A stretch of 50,714 bases of DNA from Uliginosibacterium gangwonense (lineage in GTDB: Bacteria; Pseudomonadota; Gammaproteobacteria; Burkholderiales; Rhodocyclaceae), in assembly GCA_020723855.1 (NCBI GenBank), contig DYIB01000008.1, positions 1 through 50,714 of the forward strand, in the 5' to 3' direction. Both the position numbers and the translations under genes were made by a program. The first letter of the stretch is position 1. Every line of letters starts with the position of its first letter. This document shows, one piece after another, positions 1-8,212 of the stretch. Under the pieces are notes generated by a model, which saw nothing but the letters and a program-made list of their open reading frames with translations, made no database searches and was not told the DNA's origin.

Positions 1-90
1 GCCCACAAGGCGTTCCTGGGCGAGGCCAAGAGCCATCTGCTGGCGGCTTATGTGTGGGGTCTGTCCAACGACGCCGCTGCCAAGAAATAG
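1..90 (+). CDS. ccoP: cbb3-type cytochrome c oxidase subunit III, C-terminal end
   Basis: Only the last 29 codons are present, open from base 1 and ending in TAG at 88-90. The tail reads AHKAFLGEAKSHLLAAYVWG and ends in a short charged stretch. The LLAAYVWGLS ending is characteristic of CcoP, the membrane-anchored dihaem cytochrome c that feeds electrons to the high-affinity cbb3 terminal oxidase. No haem motif is in view because the domains lie upstream of the window. The following ccoG and ccoH genes, which assemble this oxidase, support the call. The identity rests on a short tail plus context. Confidence 0.72.
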   Translation, partial: AHKAFLGEAKSHLLAAYVWGLSNDAAAKK

Positions 91-110
91 TTAGATAAAG
101 GTATCGATCG

Positions 111-137
111 CCGCCCCGTAGCCGCGCGCCGGGGCGG
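111..137 (+). terminator. GC-rich hairpin between ccoP and ccoG
   Basis: Perfect 8-bp inverted repeat: CCGCCCCG at 111-118 and CGGGGCGG at 130-137 with an 11-base loop. It lies 20 bases after the ccoP stop and 23 bases before the ccoG start. No T-run follows, so it may be an attenuator or an mRNA-stabilising 3' end for the oxidase message rather than a full intrinsic terminator. Confidence 0.4.
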
Positions 138-160
138 TCCCCGACAGAGTTGCATGCGCC

Positions 161-1585
161 ATGCGTGAACCCTTGAGACGACCGGCCCCGAAGGTCAAAG
201 TCATCCCTATCGTGGAAGAATCCCTCTACGAGGTACAGAAGAAAATCTACCCCCGGGCAGTGACGGGGGTTTTTGCCACCTGGCGCTGGATCCTCGTCTG
301 GGCCACGCAGTTGGTCTTTTACGGCTTGTGCTGGCTGGAATGGAACGGCCGCCAGGCGGTGCTGTTCGATCTGGTACACCGCAAGTTCTACATCTTCGGC
401 CTGGTGTTCTGGCCCCAGGATGTGTTCTACCTGGCCGTGCTGCTGATCATTTCGGCCCTCGCCCTGTTCCTGTTCACCGCCATTGCCGGCCGGCTGTGGT
501 GCGGCTATGCCTGTCCCCAGACGGTCTATACGGAAATCTTCATGTGGGTGGAGCGGGTGATCGAGGGCGACCGCATGGCGCGCATGAAGCTCGACGCCCA
601 GCCCATGAGTGCGCGCAAGCTCGCCCTCAAGTCCGCCAAGCATGGGGCCTGGGCGCTGATCGCCCTATGGACCGGCTTCACCTTCGTCGGCTATTTCACT
701 CCCATCAAGACCCTGGTCCAGGAAACCATCGCCTGGAACCTGGGGCCGTGGGAGACGTTCTGGATCCTGTTCTACGGCTTTGCCACCTGGGGCAATGCCG
801 GCTTCATGCGCGAGCAGGTGTGCAAATACATGTGCCCCTACGCCCGCTTCCAGGGCGTCATGTTCGACCCGGACACGCTCATCGTCACCTACGATGCGGA
901 GCGTGGCGAGCCGCGCGGCTCCCGTTCCAAGAAGACGGATCACCGGGCCGCCGGCCTGGGCGACTGCGTGGACTGCGGCATCTGCGTGCAGGTGTGCCCC
1001 ACGGGCATCGACATCCGCAACGGCCTGCAGTACGAATGCATCGGCTGTTCCGCCTGCATCGACGCCTGCGACCAGGTGATGGACAAGATGGGCTACCCGC
1101 GCGGCCTGATCCGTTATTCGACCGAGAACGCCCTGGCCAAGCACTGGGGCAGGAAGGACATCCTGCGCCATGTTCTCAGGCCGCGCACCCTGGTCTATGG
1201 TGCGGTCCTGTCGGCGATCGTGATCGCCTTCGCTTGGGCACTGGCGACCAAGGTGCCGCTCAAGGTGGATGTGATCCGTGACCGCGCCACCTTGGCGCGC
1301 GAGGTGGAAGACGGCAGGATCGAGAACGTGTTCCGCCTGCAGATCATGAACACGGCGGAGGAGCCGCGCCGTTTCGCCATCGGCGTCGTCGGCCTGGAGG
1401 GCATCGAGATCGCCTCCGACAAGACGGTGGACATCCCGGCCGCCACCACCCAGAGCGTATCGGTGCGCGTGCGCGCCGAGCCGGGCGCCGGTAGCCGCGG
1501 CTCCAATCGCATCTTGTTCGAGGTGCGTGCCGTGGGCCATGAGGATGTGTTCGTGCGGGAAAAGGCGAGCTTCCTTCTGCCGTGA
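161..1585 (+). CDS. ccoG: cytochrome c oxidase accessory protein CcoG (RdxA/FixG family)
   Basis: 474-residue polyferredoxin-like membrane protein. Known role of the family: assembly of cbb3 oxidase, with a proposed part in reducing Cu(II) before copper insertion. Seen in the sequence: a hydrophobic N-terminal half with several membrane segments, a CxxxCP motif at C114/C118, and two ferredoxin-type Cys clusters at C269-C279 (CVDCGICVQVCP) and C293-C303 (CIGCSACIDAC). A further membrane segment near residues 345-365 leads into a C-terminal periplasmic beta-rich domain typical of FixG. Length is normal. It follows ccoP and is 27 bases upstream of ccoH, so it is probably the next member of the cco operon. 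The start has no strong ribosome-binding site, but the next in-frame ATG is too far inside. Confidence 0.95.
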   Translation: MREPLRRPAPKVKVIPIVEESLYEVQKKIYPRAVTGVFATWRWILVWATQLVFYGLCWLEWNGRQAVLFDLVHRKFYIFGLVFWPQDVFYLAVLLIISALALFLFTAIAGRLWCGYACPQTVYTEIFMWVERVIEGDRMARMKLDAQPMSARKLALKSAKHGAWALIALWTGFTFVGYFTPIKTLVQETIAWNLGPWETFWILFYGFATWGNAGFMREQVCKYMCPYARFQGVMFDPDTLIVTYDAERGEPRGSRSKKTDHRAAGLGDCVDCGICVQVCPTGIDIRNGLQYECIGCSACIDACDQVMDKMGYPRGLIRYSTENALAKHWGRKDILRHVLRPRTLVYGAVLSAIVIAFAWALATKVPLKVDVIRDRATLAREVEDGRIENVFRLQIMNTAEEPRRFAIGVVGLEGIEIASDKTVDIPAATTQSVSVRVRAEPGAGSRGSNRILFEVRAVGHEDVFVREKASFLLP

Positions 1586-1612
1586 CCGCCGCAGGAGTAG
1601 GATAGGAGAGCG

Positions 1613-2146
1613 ATGAACACGGGGACGATCAGCAACGGGCAAGGGAGCACCAAGGCGGCTCCGCGCAAGTGGTACCGGGAACCCTGGCCCTGGCTGCTCA
1701 TGGCGGGCCCGGCCGTGGTGGTGGCTGCCGGCATCTTCACCACCTGGCTGGCGGTGAAGAGCAACGACGGCCTGGTGGCGGACGATTACTACAAGCAGGG
1801 CGTGGCCATCAACAAGACCCTGGCGCGGGACGAGCACGCGCAGGCGCTGGGACTGCGGGGCCGCCTGGAAATGGCGGCGGACGAAACCGTGCTGCGCCTG
1901 GAAGCGAAAGCGGGCGTCGAGCTGCCGCCACGGCTGCATCTGGGCCTGTCCCACGCCACGCGTGCAGGTCTGGACCGTGAACTGATCCTTACCGGCGATA
2001 CGGGAGGCTGGCGCGGTCCGGCCCTCTCCCTGCCGGACGGGCATTGGCGGGTGCTCGTGGAAGACGAAGCGAAGACCTGGCGTCTCACCGGCAGTCTGTG
2101 GCTGCCGGGCGGCAACCGCCTCGACTTGGGCGGAGCAGGGCGATGA
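1613..2146 (+). CDS. ccoH: FixH/CcoH family cbb3 oxidase assembly protein
   Basis: 177 residues. One N-terminal membrane segment (about residues 23-48, PWPWLLMAGPAVVVAAGIFT) is followed by the family hallmark motif NDGLVADDYYKQG and a periplasmic beta-rich domain. CcoH/FixH is a small bitopic protein needed for stable cbb3 oxidase assembly. The start is well supported: two AGGAG-like sites lie just upstream. Its stop overlaps an ATG at 2143 in the ATGA style, but the next gene more probably starts at 2185. CcoI and CcoS, the usual partners, are not next to it. Confidence 0.9.
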   Translation: MNTGTISNGQGSTKAAPRKWYREPWPWLLMAGPAVVVAAGIFTTWLAVKSNDGLVADDYYKQGVAINKTLARDEHAQALGLRGRLEMAADETVLRLEAKAGVELPPRLHLGLSHATRAGLDRELILTGDTGGWRGPALSLPDGHWRVLVEDEAKTWRLTGSLWLPGGNRLDLGGAGR

Positions 2147-2184
2147 GCCTGTCGCGGGTGGGGCGGGCCGCCGGGGGACAGACC

Positions 2185-2466
2185 ATGAACAAGGCCATCT
2201 GGATACTGTGGCCGTCTTTCGTGGTCGCCGGCATCGCCGAGGCGGTCTTCTTCACCCTGTTCGATCCCCAGGACCTGCAGCTCTTCGGCCTGCCCCACGA
2301 GCTGTCGCGCGTGGGCTTCTACTCCCTGGGATTCTTCTTTTTCTGGGCCATCACCGCCGCCTCGAGCGGCTTCACCATCTTCATCCAGAAGACGGCGGAA
2401 GAAATCAACCGTTGTCCCCTGACGCCGCGGGAGCGGCCGGACGGCTGCCCCAAGCGCGAGGGCTGA
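2185..2466 (+). CDS. small two-helix membrane protein linked to cco assembly genes
   Basis: 93 residues beginning MNKAIWILWPSF. Two strongly hydrophobic segments (about 4-22 and 40-62) flank a short FDPQDLQLFG loop; the C-terminus is a polar tail with two Cys (about residues 77 and 88). It resembles the short conserved membrane proteins that sit directly after ccoGH in many betaproteobacteria and have no assigned function. The start at 2185 is chosen because GGGGGA lies about 7 bases upstream; an in-frame ATG at 2143 that overlaps the ccoH stop would add 14 residues with no hydrophobic character. A role in cbb3 assembly is inferred from position only. Confidence 0.7.
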   Translation: MNKAIWILWPSFVVAGIAEAVFFTLFDPQDLQLFGLPHELSRVGFYSLGFFFFWAITAASSGFTIFIQKTAEEINRCPLTPRERPDGCPKREG

Positions 2467-2475
2467 CAGGGGCCG

Positions 2476-3075
2476 TCACGCCCGGGCCCGAATCCGCGAC
2501 GGACCGACGCCGATGGGCGGCGGCGCGAGATTGACGATGCGGGTGAACAAGTAGCGGAATTCCTGGTCCGACTCGTGATCGAAGCGCGGGTCGCCGTTCT
2601 CGCCGAAGGCATCGGCGATCTCGGCCCAGTCTTCCGGCTTGAGATGCTGCTTCGCCAGAGGGATCACCACGTTCTCCTCCAACGCCATGTGCTTCACCAC
2701 CTCGTTGGCGAAGGTTTCGGCGGCGGCGCTGAATTCCTCCAGGCCGTTGGGCGTACCGGCCTCGAAGCGGCCCAGCGCCAGCTCCAGCTCCTTCACATGG
2801 CGGTCGCCGTCCGCATGCTGCTTCTCCAGCTCCGCCACCACCGCGTCCGCCTCGTGGGTGCGCGCCTTGAGCTTGCGGAACAAATAGGCATTCTCCTTGG
2901 GATGGTGCAGTTTCTGGGGAAAGGACTCGATGTAGAACACCATGGCCCACAGCAGCTTGAAATTGGGCTCGGCGCCCTTCTCTTTCATTTCGCGCAGCAG
3001 AAAGCGCAGGCCGTGGATGACCGCGGCGAGCGAGCGGTGCTCGTCCAGGATGATGGTCAGGGCGGTGTTGAGCAT
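2476..3075 (-). CDS. hemerythrin HHE domain protein
   Basis: 199 residues. His and Glu residues are spaced as in hemerythrin-like HHE four-helix bundles: DEHRSLAAVIHG near residue 11, FPQKLHHPKEN near 52-61, and HMALEENVVIPLAKQHL in the second half. Such proteins bind a di-iron centre and are linked to oxygen, NO or iron-sulfur repair chemistry; which applies here cannot be read from the sequence. The last 50 residues are an extra acidic then basic tail. It follows the stress-protein gene by 8 bases, and its AGGAG site overlaps that gene's stop codon, so the two are surely co-transcribed from the FNR-type promoter upstream. Convergent with the small cco-linked gene. Confidence 0.88.
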   Translation of the reverse strand: MLNTALTIILDEHRSLAAVIHGLRFLLREMKEKGAEPNFKLLWAMVFYIESFPQKLHHPKENAYLFRKLKARTHEADAVVAELEKQHADGDRHVKELELALGRFEAGTPNGLEEFSAAAETFANEVVKHMALEENVVIPLAKQHLKPEDWAEIADAFGENGDPRFDHESDQEFRYLFTRIVNLAPPPIGVGPSRIRARA

Positions 3076-3083
3076 GGCTACTC

Positions 3084-3527
3084 CTAGCGGTAGACCAGAA
3101 CGGGAATCTTGGAGTGGGTGAGCACCTTCTGCGTCTCGCTGCCCAGCAGCAGCCCCGACAGCCCGCGCCGCCCGTGGGAGGCCATGAAGATGAGATCGCA
3201 GCCGGCCGCGGTCGCCGCGCTTATGATGGCATCGTAGGGGGAATCGCTGGTGTCCGAGCGCGCCGCCGCAGTAACGCCTGCGGCCCGGGCTATCTCCGCG
3301 GCGGCGCCGAGGATTTCTTTGGCCTGTTTTTCGGCCATCTCGGCGAATTTCTCCGGCGTGGTGGGATCGATCAGCGCCCCTTCGCCGTAGAAGGCGACGG
3401 GGTAGTCGGGCTTGGCATAGAAGAAGGTGATGCGCGCTCCCGCCTCCTTGGCGAATTCCACCGCCTTTCTCACCGCCTCGGTCGAGAGGGGGGAGCCGTC
3501 GGTAGGCACCAGGATGTGCTTGAACAT
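3084..3527 (-). CDS. universal stress protein (UspA family)
   Basis: 147 residues starting MFKHILVPTDGSPLS, with the C-terminal nucleotide-binding motif GRRGLSGLLLGSETQKVL (GxxGxxxGS type) that marks ATP-binding Usp proteins. AGGAG lies 6 bases before the ATG. First gene of a two-gene unit with the hemerythrin. The promoter region holds an FNR-type box centred about 31 bases upstream of a perfect TATAAT on this strand, the arrangement expected of an oxygen-controlled class II promoter. Anaerobic induction of Usp genes by Anr/Fnr is known in Pseudomonas; extension to this gene is inference. Confidence 0.93.
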   Translation of the reverse strand: MFKHILVPTDGSPLSTEAVRKAVEFAKEAGARITFFYAKPDYPVAFYGEGALIDPTTPEKFAEMAEKQAKEILGAAAEIARAAGVTAAARSDTSDSPYDAIISAATAAGCDLIFMASHGRRGLSGLLLGSETQKVLTHSKIPVLVYR

Positions 3528-3568
3528 GGCTGTCTCCTGTGGTGGTCGTTGGAGAAAAATCTTTTCAA

Positions 3569-3574
3569 ATTATA
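3569..3574 (-). promoter_or_regulatory. -10 box of the stress-protein/hemerythrin promoter
   Basis: Reads TATAAT on the minus strand. Its centre lies 31 bases from the centre of the FNR-type box at 3596-3609, which would place that box at about -41.5 from a start near 3561, the class II activator position. No -35 match is present, as expected of an activator-dependent promoter. Confidence 0.62.
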
Positions 3575-3595
3575 GGGCTGGGGGCCTGCGAGCGC

Positions 3596-3609
3596 TTGAT
3601 GCAGGTCAA
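3596..3609. promoter_or_regulatory. FNR/Anr/Dnr-type box in divergent intergenic region
   Basis: TTGATgcagGTCAA, one base off the TTGAT-N4-ATCAA consensus. It lies between the minus-strand usp/hemerythrin unit and the plus-strand metallo-hydrolase/phaC unit. Spacing to the minus-strand TATAAT is ideal. In the plus direction a weak GAGAAT at 3633-3638 sits at nearly the same distance, so control of both units is possible. Confidence 0.72.
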
Positions 3610-3647
3610 TACCCGCCATCGCCGGCTCGACCGAGAATAGAGTCATC

Positions 3648-5054
3648 ATGAAAATAAGCTTTCTCGGCGCTTCCGGCGAGGTCACCGGCTCATGCTATCT
3701 CGTCGAAGGCCGCGGGTTGCGCTTCCTGGTGGATTGCGGCATGTTCCAGGGAGGGCGGGAGGCCTACGGCAAGAATCTGAGTGCTCTCGGTTTTGATCTC
3801 AAGAGCTTGGACTTCGTTCTCCTCACCCACGCCCATCTGGACCACTCGGGCCTGCTGCCGCGACTGACCGCCCTCGGTTATCGCGGCCCCATTTATGCCA
3901 CCCCCGCCACCGCCGATCTGCTCGAGGTGATGCTGCTCGATTCGGCCCACATCCAGGAGAAAGAGATGGAATGGGAGAACCGCCACTACCACGGGCGCCA
4001 CGCCAAGCGCGGCTACGAGCGGGCGCCGCTGTATACCGTGGCCCAGGCCCAAGTCTGCCTGCGGCAGTTGCGCGGCGTTGCCTACGAGGAGGTGTTTTCT
4101 CCCCACGAGCGCGTGCGCGTGCGCCTGCGCGACGCCGGCCACATCCTCGGTTCGGCCGTCATCGAGGTCTGGATCGACGGCGATCAGCCGCACAAGCTGG
4201 TGTTCTCCGGCGATCTGGGCCAGCCGGGACGGCCGGTGTTGCGCGACCCGGCCCTGATCGACGAGACCGACGTGCTGCTGGTGGAATCGACCTACGGCAA
4301 CCGCCTGCACAAATCGCTGGAGGCGACGGAAGACGAACTGGTGGAGGCGCTGCACGACACGCTGCACAAGAAGCACGGTAATGTGGTGATCCCCGCCTTT
4401 TCCGTGGGGCGCACCCAGGAGATTCTGTTCGTGCTGGCCAAGCTGGTGCGGCTGGGACGCCTGGGGGGGCTGCAGGTCTATGTGGATTCGCCCATGGCCC
4501 TGTCCGTCACGGAACTGACCCTGAAACACCAGCACCTGCTGGACGAGGAAACGCGCGGGCTGATCGAATGGCAGCGCCGCCATCCCCAGGCCCTGCAGGT
4601 GCGCTTCGTACAGGACGTGCAGGAATCGATCGCCCTGAACAAAATCCGCGCCGGCGCGGTCATCATCTCGGCCAGCGGCATGTGCGAAGCAGGCCGCATC
4701 AAGTACCACTTGCTCAACAACCTGGCGCGGCGCGAATCCTCCATCGTATTCACCGGATTCCAGGCGGCGGGCACCCTGGGACGGCGCCTGGTGGACGGGG
4801 CGGGAAGCGTGACCCTGTTCGGCGAAAGCGTGCCGGTGAAGGCGGACATCTACACCATCGGCGGCCTGTCGGCCCATGCCGACCAGGCCGGCCTGATCGG
4901 CTGGCTGCGCGGTTTCAGGCGGGCACCCGGGCGCACTTTCGTGGTCCATGGCGAGAGCGAGACGGCGCGCATCTTCGCCGACGAGATCCGGCGCCGGCTG
5001 CGGTGGACCGGGGTGGACGTGCCCGCCCACGGCGAACGGCACCAACTTGTTTGA
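3648..5054 (+). CDS. MBL-fold metallo-hydrolase with beta-CASP and RNA-specificity domains
   Basis: 468 residues. Signature metal-binding motif THAHLDHSG (H61, H63, D65, H66), a beta-CASP region in the middle (VESTYGNRLH, then VVIPAFSVGRTQEIL), SASGMCEAGRIKYHL, and the C-terminal RMMBL motif GGLSAHADQAG. This architecture is shared by CPSF73-like exonucleases and bacterial relatives that process RNA; the substrate of this protein is unknown. It ends 9 bases before phaC, so the two are one transcript. The FNR-type box lies about 40 bases upstream of the start. Proteins of this type recur in Anr/Fnr-controlled clusters with Usp genes; that link is general knowledge, not proven here. Confidence 0.92.
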   Translation: MKISFLGASGEVTGSCYLVEGRGLRFLVDCGMFQGGREAYGKNLSALGFDLKSLDFVLLTHAHLDHSGLLPRLTALGYRGPIYATPATADLLEVMLLDSAHIQEKEMEWENRHYHGRHAKRGYERAPLYTVAQAQVCLRQLRGVAYEEVFSPHERVRVRLRDAGHILGSAVIEVWIDGDQPHKLVFSGDLGQPGRPVLRDPALIDETDVLLVESTYGNRLHKSLEATEDELVEALHDTLHKKHGNVVIPAFSVGRTQEILFVLAKLVRLGRLGGLQVYVDSPMALSVTELTLKHQHLLDEETRGLIEWQRRHPQALQVRFVQDVQESIALNKIRAGAVIISASGMCEAGRIKYHLLNNLARRESSIVFTGFQAAGTLGRRLVDGAGSVTLFGESVPVKADIYTIGGLSAHADQAGLIGWLRGFRRAPGRTFVVHGESETARIFADEIRRRLRWTGVDVPAHGERHQLV

Positions 5055-5063
5055 GAACTGCCC

Positions 5064-6791
5064 ATGGCCAACGACCACGAAAAACCGGATCTGCAGAAGC
5101 TCTGGAAAAACATGCACGATCTGGTGGAAGGCACGCTCGACCCCCTGGGGATCGCCGCGCCCCTTGTCCATGCCCACCTCGCCTGGCTGGCCCATCCCCA
5201 GGAGCTGGCCGGGATGTTCGCCCGATTCTCCGCGGATCTGCTGGCGCTGCAGGTGCATTCCTGGCGCCGCGTGTTCGGACTGCCCAGTGACGACCCCGTG
5301 CAGCCCCATGCCGACGACACGCGCTTCGCCGATCCCGTGTGGCGGGAATCGCCCACGGCGGACATCATGAAGGAGTGGTACCTGCTGCTTACCCGCCACG
5401 TGCAGGACGCCCTGTATCAGACACCCGGATTGTCCGGCAAGGAGCGCCGGCGCGCCGCCTTCTGGTGGCGCAAATGGCTCAATGCCCTGGCCCCCACCAA
5501 CTTCCTGTGGACCAACCCGGTCGCCCTGCGCAAGGCGGAGGAAACCAAGGGAGAAAGCCTGGTGCGGGGCATGCGCAACTTCCTGGCCGATCTGCAGGGC
5601 GGCACGGTACGCATGACCAACCCCGAGGACTTCCAGGTGGGCAAGAATCTGGCGACCACACCGGGCGCCGTGATCTATCGCAACCGCCTGCTGGAAGTCA
5701 TCCACTATGCGCCGGCCACGGAGACCGTTCATGCCGTGCCGCTGGTGATCGTTACGCCCTGGATCAACAAGTTCTACATTCTCGATCTCACTGCGCGCAA
5801 GAGCCTGGTGAAATACCTGGTCGATCAGGGCTTCAGCGTCTTCATCACCAGTTGGAAAAATCCCGGTGCCGACATGCGCGACGTGAGTTTCGACGACTAT
5901 ATCGCCGAAGGCGTGGATAGAATCGTCGAAGTGGCGCGGGCCGTCAGCGGCGCCCCGCAGGTGCATGGCGTGGGCTATTGCATAGGCGGCACGGCCCTGG
6001 CCGTTTATCTGGCCTGGGCCAACCGCAAGTATGGTGAGGCGCAACGGGTTCCCGTGGCCCACTGGACGCTGTTTACCAGCCTGGTCGACTTCCACAGGCC
6101 CGGCGACATCGAGGTCTTCATCGACCCGGCCAGCGTGCGCTGGCTGTCGCGCGCCATGGAGATGCGCGGCTACCTGGACGGCAAGGAGATGGCCATGGCC
6201 TTCCGCCTGCTGCGCTCCAACAGCCTCATCTGGCACTACGTGGTGCATGGCTATCTCTACGGCGAGTCGCCGCCGCCCTTCGACGTGCTGTACTGGAACA
6301 TGGACACCACGCGCATGCCCTATCGCATGCATGAGTACTACCTGAGGGAGATGTACCTCAACAACAAGCTGATCCAGCCCGATGCCCTCACCATTGCCGG
6401 CCAGCCCATAGACCTGGAGCGCATCCGCCAGCCCCTCTATGGCGTCGGCGCCGTGGACGACCACATCGTCCCCTGGGAGCAGAGCTTCCGCATCAACAAC
6501 TTCGTCATGGCGCCCAAGCGCTTCGTGCTGTCCAGCTCGGGGCACATCCTGGGCATCGTCAACCCGCCGGTGCAACCGCCCAAACGCAGCTACCAGGTGG
6601 CCGAGGCCCACCGCGGCGACACGCCGGCCGCCTGGCGCGCGCGCGCCGAGCAGCGGGAGGGCAGTTGGTGGGAGGACTGGATGGCCTGGCTGCACCCGCA
6701 ATGCGGGCCAATGGTGCCGCCGCCCCCGGCCGAGGCTGCCGGTTTCCCCAAATTGGCCGATGCCCCCGGGACTTACGTGCTGGCAAGTTAG
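5064..6791 (+). CDS. phaC: class I poly(3-hydroxyalkanoate) synthase
   Basis: 575 residues, the normal length for class I PhaC, which polymerises 3-hydroxyacyl-CoA into storage granules in the cytoplasm. The N-terminal PhaC_N region is followed by an alpha/beta hydrolase core with the lipase-like box GYCIGG (catalytic C306), Asp in VDDHIVPW (D466) and His in SSGHILG (H494), giving a complete Cys-Asp-His triad. The C-terminus (DWMAWLHPQCGP) is also family-like. No phaA, phaB, phaP or phaR is adjacent; its neighbours are the metallo-hydrolase upstream and a flavin oxidoreductase-like gene downstream. Position downstream of an FNR-type box suggests a synthase used under low oxygen. Confidence 0.94.
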   Translation: MANDHEKPDLQKLWKNMHDLVEGTLDPLGIAAPLVHAHLAWLAHPQELAGMFARFSADLLALQVHSWRRVFGLPSDDPVQPHADDTRFADPVWRESPTADIMKEWYLLLTRHVQDALYQTPGLSGKERRRAAFWWRKWLNALAPTNFLWTNPVALRKAEETKGESLVRGMRNFLADLQGGTVRMTNPEDFQVGKNLATTPGAVIYRNRLLEVIHYAPATETVHAVPLVIVTPWINKFYILDLTARKSLVKYLVDQGFSVFITSWKNPGADMRDVSFDDYIAEGVDRIVEVARAVSGAPQVHGVGYCIGGTALAVYLAWANRKYGEAQRVPVAHWTLFTSLVDFHRPGDIEVFIDPASVRWLSRAMEMRGYLDGKEMAMAFRLLRSNSLIWHYVVHGYLYGESPPPFDVLYWNMDTTRMPYRMHEYYLREMYLNNKLIQPDALTIAGQPIDLERIRQPLYGVGAVDDHIVPWEQSFRINNFVMAPKRFVLSSSGHILGIVNPPVQPPKRSYQVAEAHRGDTPAAWRARAEQREGSWWEDWMAWLHPQCGPMVPPPPAEAAGFPKLADAPGTYVLAS

Positions 6792-6911
6792 CGTCCGGCA
6801 GGCCGGCGCGTGCGCAATCCGGCTTCTGGCCGGAACTTGTTCCAGATCAACGCGCTCCGCCGCCCGGAGGTTACTCTTGGGCGCCAGCATTTACCCGCCA
6901 GGATACTGCCC

Positions 6912-8072
6912 ATGCTCGATTCATCCCTGCCCCCCTTGAGGATCAAGGGCAAGACCCTGCTACCCATCGTCCAGGGCGGCATGGGCGTGGGCATCTCCGC
7001 CCACCGTCTCGCCGGCCACGTGGCGCGGCTCAACGCCGTGGGCACCATCGCCAGCGTAGACCTGCGCCGCCTGCATCCCGATCTGACGGAGAAGACCGAT
7101 CGCTGCCGCGACAAGGCGCTGATCAACGAGGCGAACCTGATCGCCCTCGACCGCGAGGTGCGGGCGGCGCGCGACATCGCGCAGGGCAGGGGCATGGTGG
7201 CGGTGAACGTCATGCGCGCCGTGTCGGAATACGCATCCTACGTGCGGCGCGCCTGCGACAGCGGCGCCCAGGCGATCGTCATGGGCGCGGGGCTACCCCT
7301 CGATCTGCCCGAACTGGTGGCGGACCATCCTCGGGTGGCGCTGATTCCTATCCTGTCGGACAGCCGCGGCATCTCCCTGATCCTGAAGAAATGGGGCCGC
7401 AAGGGGCGCCTGCCTGATGCTATCGTCATCGAGCATCCACGCTATGCCGGCGGTCATCTGGGTGCGGCGCGGGCCGAGGAGGTGGACGATGCACGCTTCG
7501 ATTTCGAGACTGTGCTGCCGCAGGCGCTGCAGGTGATGCGGGACATGGGCATCGCCAAGGAGGAGGTGCCTCTCATCCCCGCCGGCGGCATCAACAGCCA
7601 CGAGAAAGTGAAACGGCTGCTCGGGCTGGGTGCCTCCGCCGTGCAGTTGGGCACGCCGTTTGCCGTGACCGAAGAGGGTGATGCCCACGAGAACTTCAAG
7701 AAGGTGTTGGCCGGAGCCAAGCCGGAGGACATCGTCACCTTCGTCAGCACCGCCGGGCTGCCAGCGCGGGCGGTAAAGACCCCCTGGCTGGCCACTTATC
7801 TCAACCGCTTCGAGCGCCTGCAGGCCAAGGCGAAAAGCAGCCGTGGCTGCACCCTGGCCTGGGACTGCCTCATCCAGTGCGGTTTCCGCGACGGCATCGC
7901 CAAGTTCGGCCAGTTCTGCATCGACAACCAGTTGGCCGCCGCCCTGCGTGGCGACGTGGCGCGCGGCCTGTTCTTTCGCGGCGCCGAGAAACTGCCCTTT
8001 GGCGCAGCGATCCGGCCGGTGCGCGAACTGATCGAATACATGCTCACCGGCCGCATGCCGCGCTACGCTTGA
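6912..8072 (+). CDS. nitronate monooxygenase / NMO-like flavin oxidoreductase
   Basis: 386 residues with an N-terminal VQGGMGVGISAHRLAG stretch, a TIM-barrel flavin-binding pattern (IPAGGINSHEKVKRLLGLGA, then AVQLGTPFAVTEEG) and C-terminal helices. This fits the 2-nitropropane dioxygenase/nitronate monooxygenase family (FMN-dependent), whose members also include FabK-like enoyl-ACP reductases and proteins of unknown substrate. The ATG at 6912 is chosen because AGGA precedes it by about 8 bases; an ORF extension to 6810 has no family-like sequence. About 120 bases separate it from phaC, so it may be in the same unit or have its own promoter. Its TGA stop lies inside the next FNR-type box. Confidence 0.85.
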   Translation: MLDSSLPPLRIKGKTLLPIVQGGMGVGISAHRLAGHVARLNAVGTIASVDLRRLHPDLTEKTDRCRDKALINEANLIALDREVRAARDIAQGRGMVAVNVMRAVSEYASYVRRACDSGAQAIVMGAGLPLDLPELVADHPRVALIPILSDSRGISLILKKWGRKGRLPDAIVIEHPRYAGGHLGAARAEEVDDARFDFETVLPQALQVMRDMGIAKEEVPLIPAGGINSHEKVKRLLGLGASAVQLGTPFAVTEEGDAHENFKKVLAGAKPEDIVTFVSTAGLPARAVKTPWLATYLNRFERLQAKAKSSRGCTLAWDCLIQCGFRDGIAKFGQFCIDNQLAAALRGDVARGLFFRGAEKLPFGAAIRPVRELIEYMLTGRMPRYA

Positions 8073-8082
8073 TGCAAATCAA
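8069..8082. promoter_or_regulatory. perfect FNR/Anr/Dnr box
   Basis: TTGATgcaaATCAA, an exact match to TTGAT-N4-ATCAA. It overlaps the stop codon of the preceding gene and lies about 140 bases before the hemerythrin start at 8213. A TATTCT at 8123-8128 is about 50 bases away centre to centre, close to a class I (-61) arrangement. Confidence 0.75.
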
Positions 8083-8127
8083 GCATTTTAGGTTTGTAGC
8101 ATTTTTCCCGCGCGCACGCGACTATTC

Positions 8128-8141
8128 TTGACTGCCATCAA
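8128..8141. promoter_or_regulatory. second FNR/Dnr-type box
   Basis: TTGACtgccATCAA, one base from consensus, 59 bases (centre to centre) downstream of the perfect box. A GACAAT at 8164-8169 sits 32 bases downstream of its centre, the class II spacing, predicting a start near 8176 for the hemerythrin/DUF2249/membrane-protein unit. Confidence 0.65.
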
Positions 8142-8212
8142 GGCCGCTGCGGGCGCTTCGCCCGGACAATGGCTCCATAGGGAATGCTGTTGGAGTGAAG
8201 GAGCCTTAAGCC

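Noticed and set aside
3690-6890. Very long minus-strand open frame of over 1000 codons opposite the metallo-hydrolase and phaC genes
   Set aside because: It is fully antisense to two well-identified genes, is rich in His/Gln/Gly/Val in the way GC-rich shadow frames are, and has no recognisable motif.
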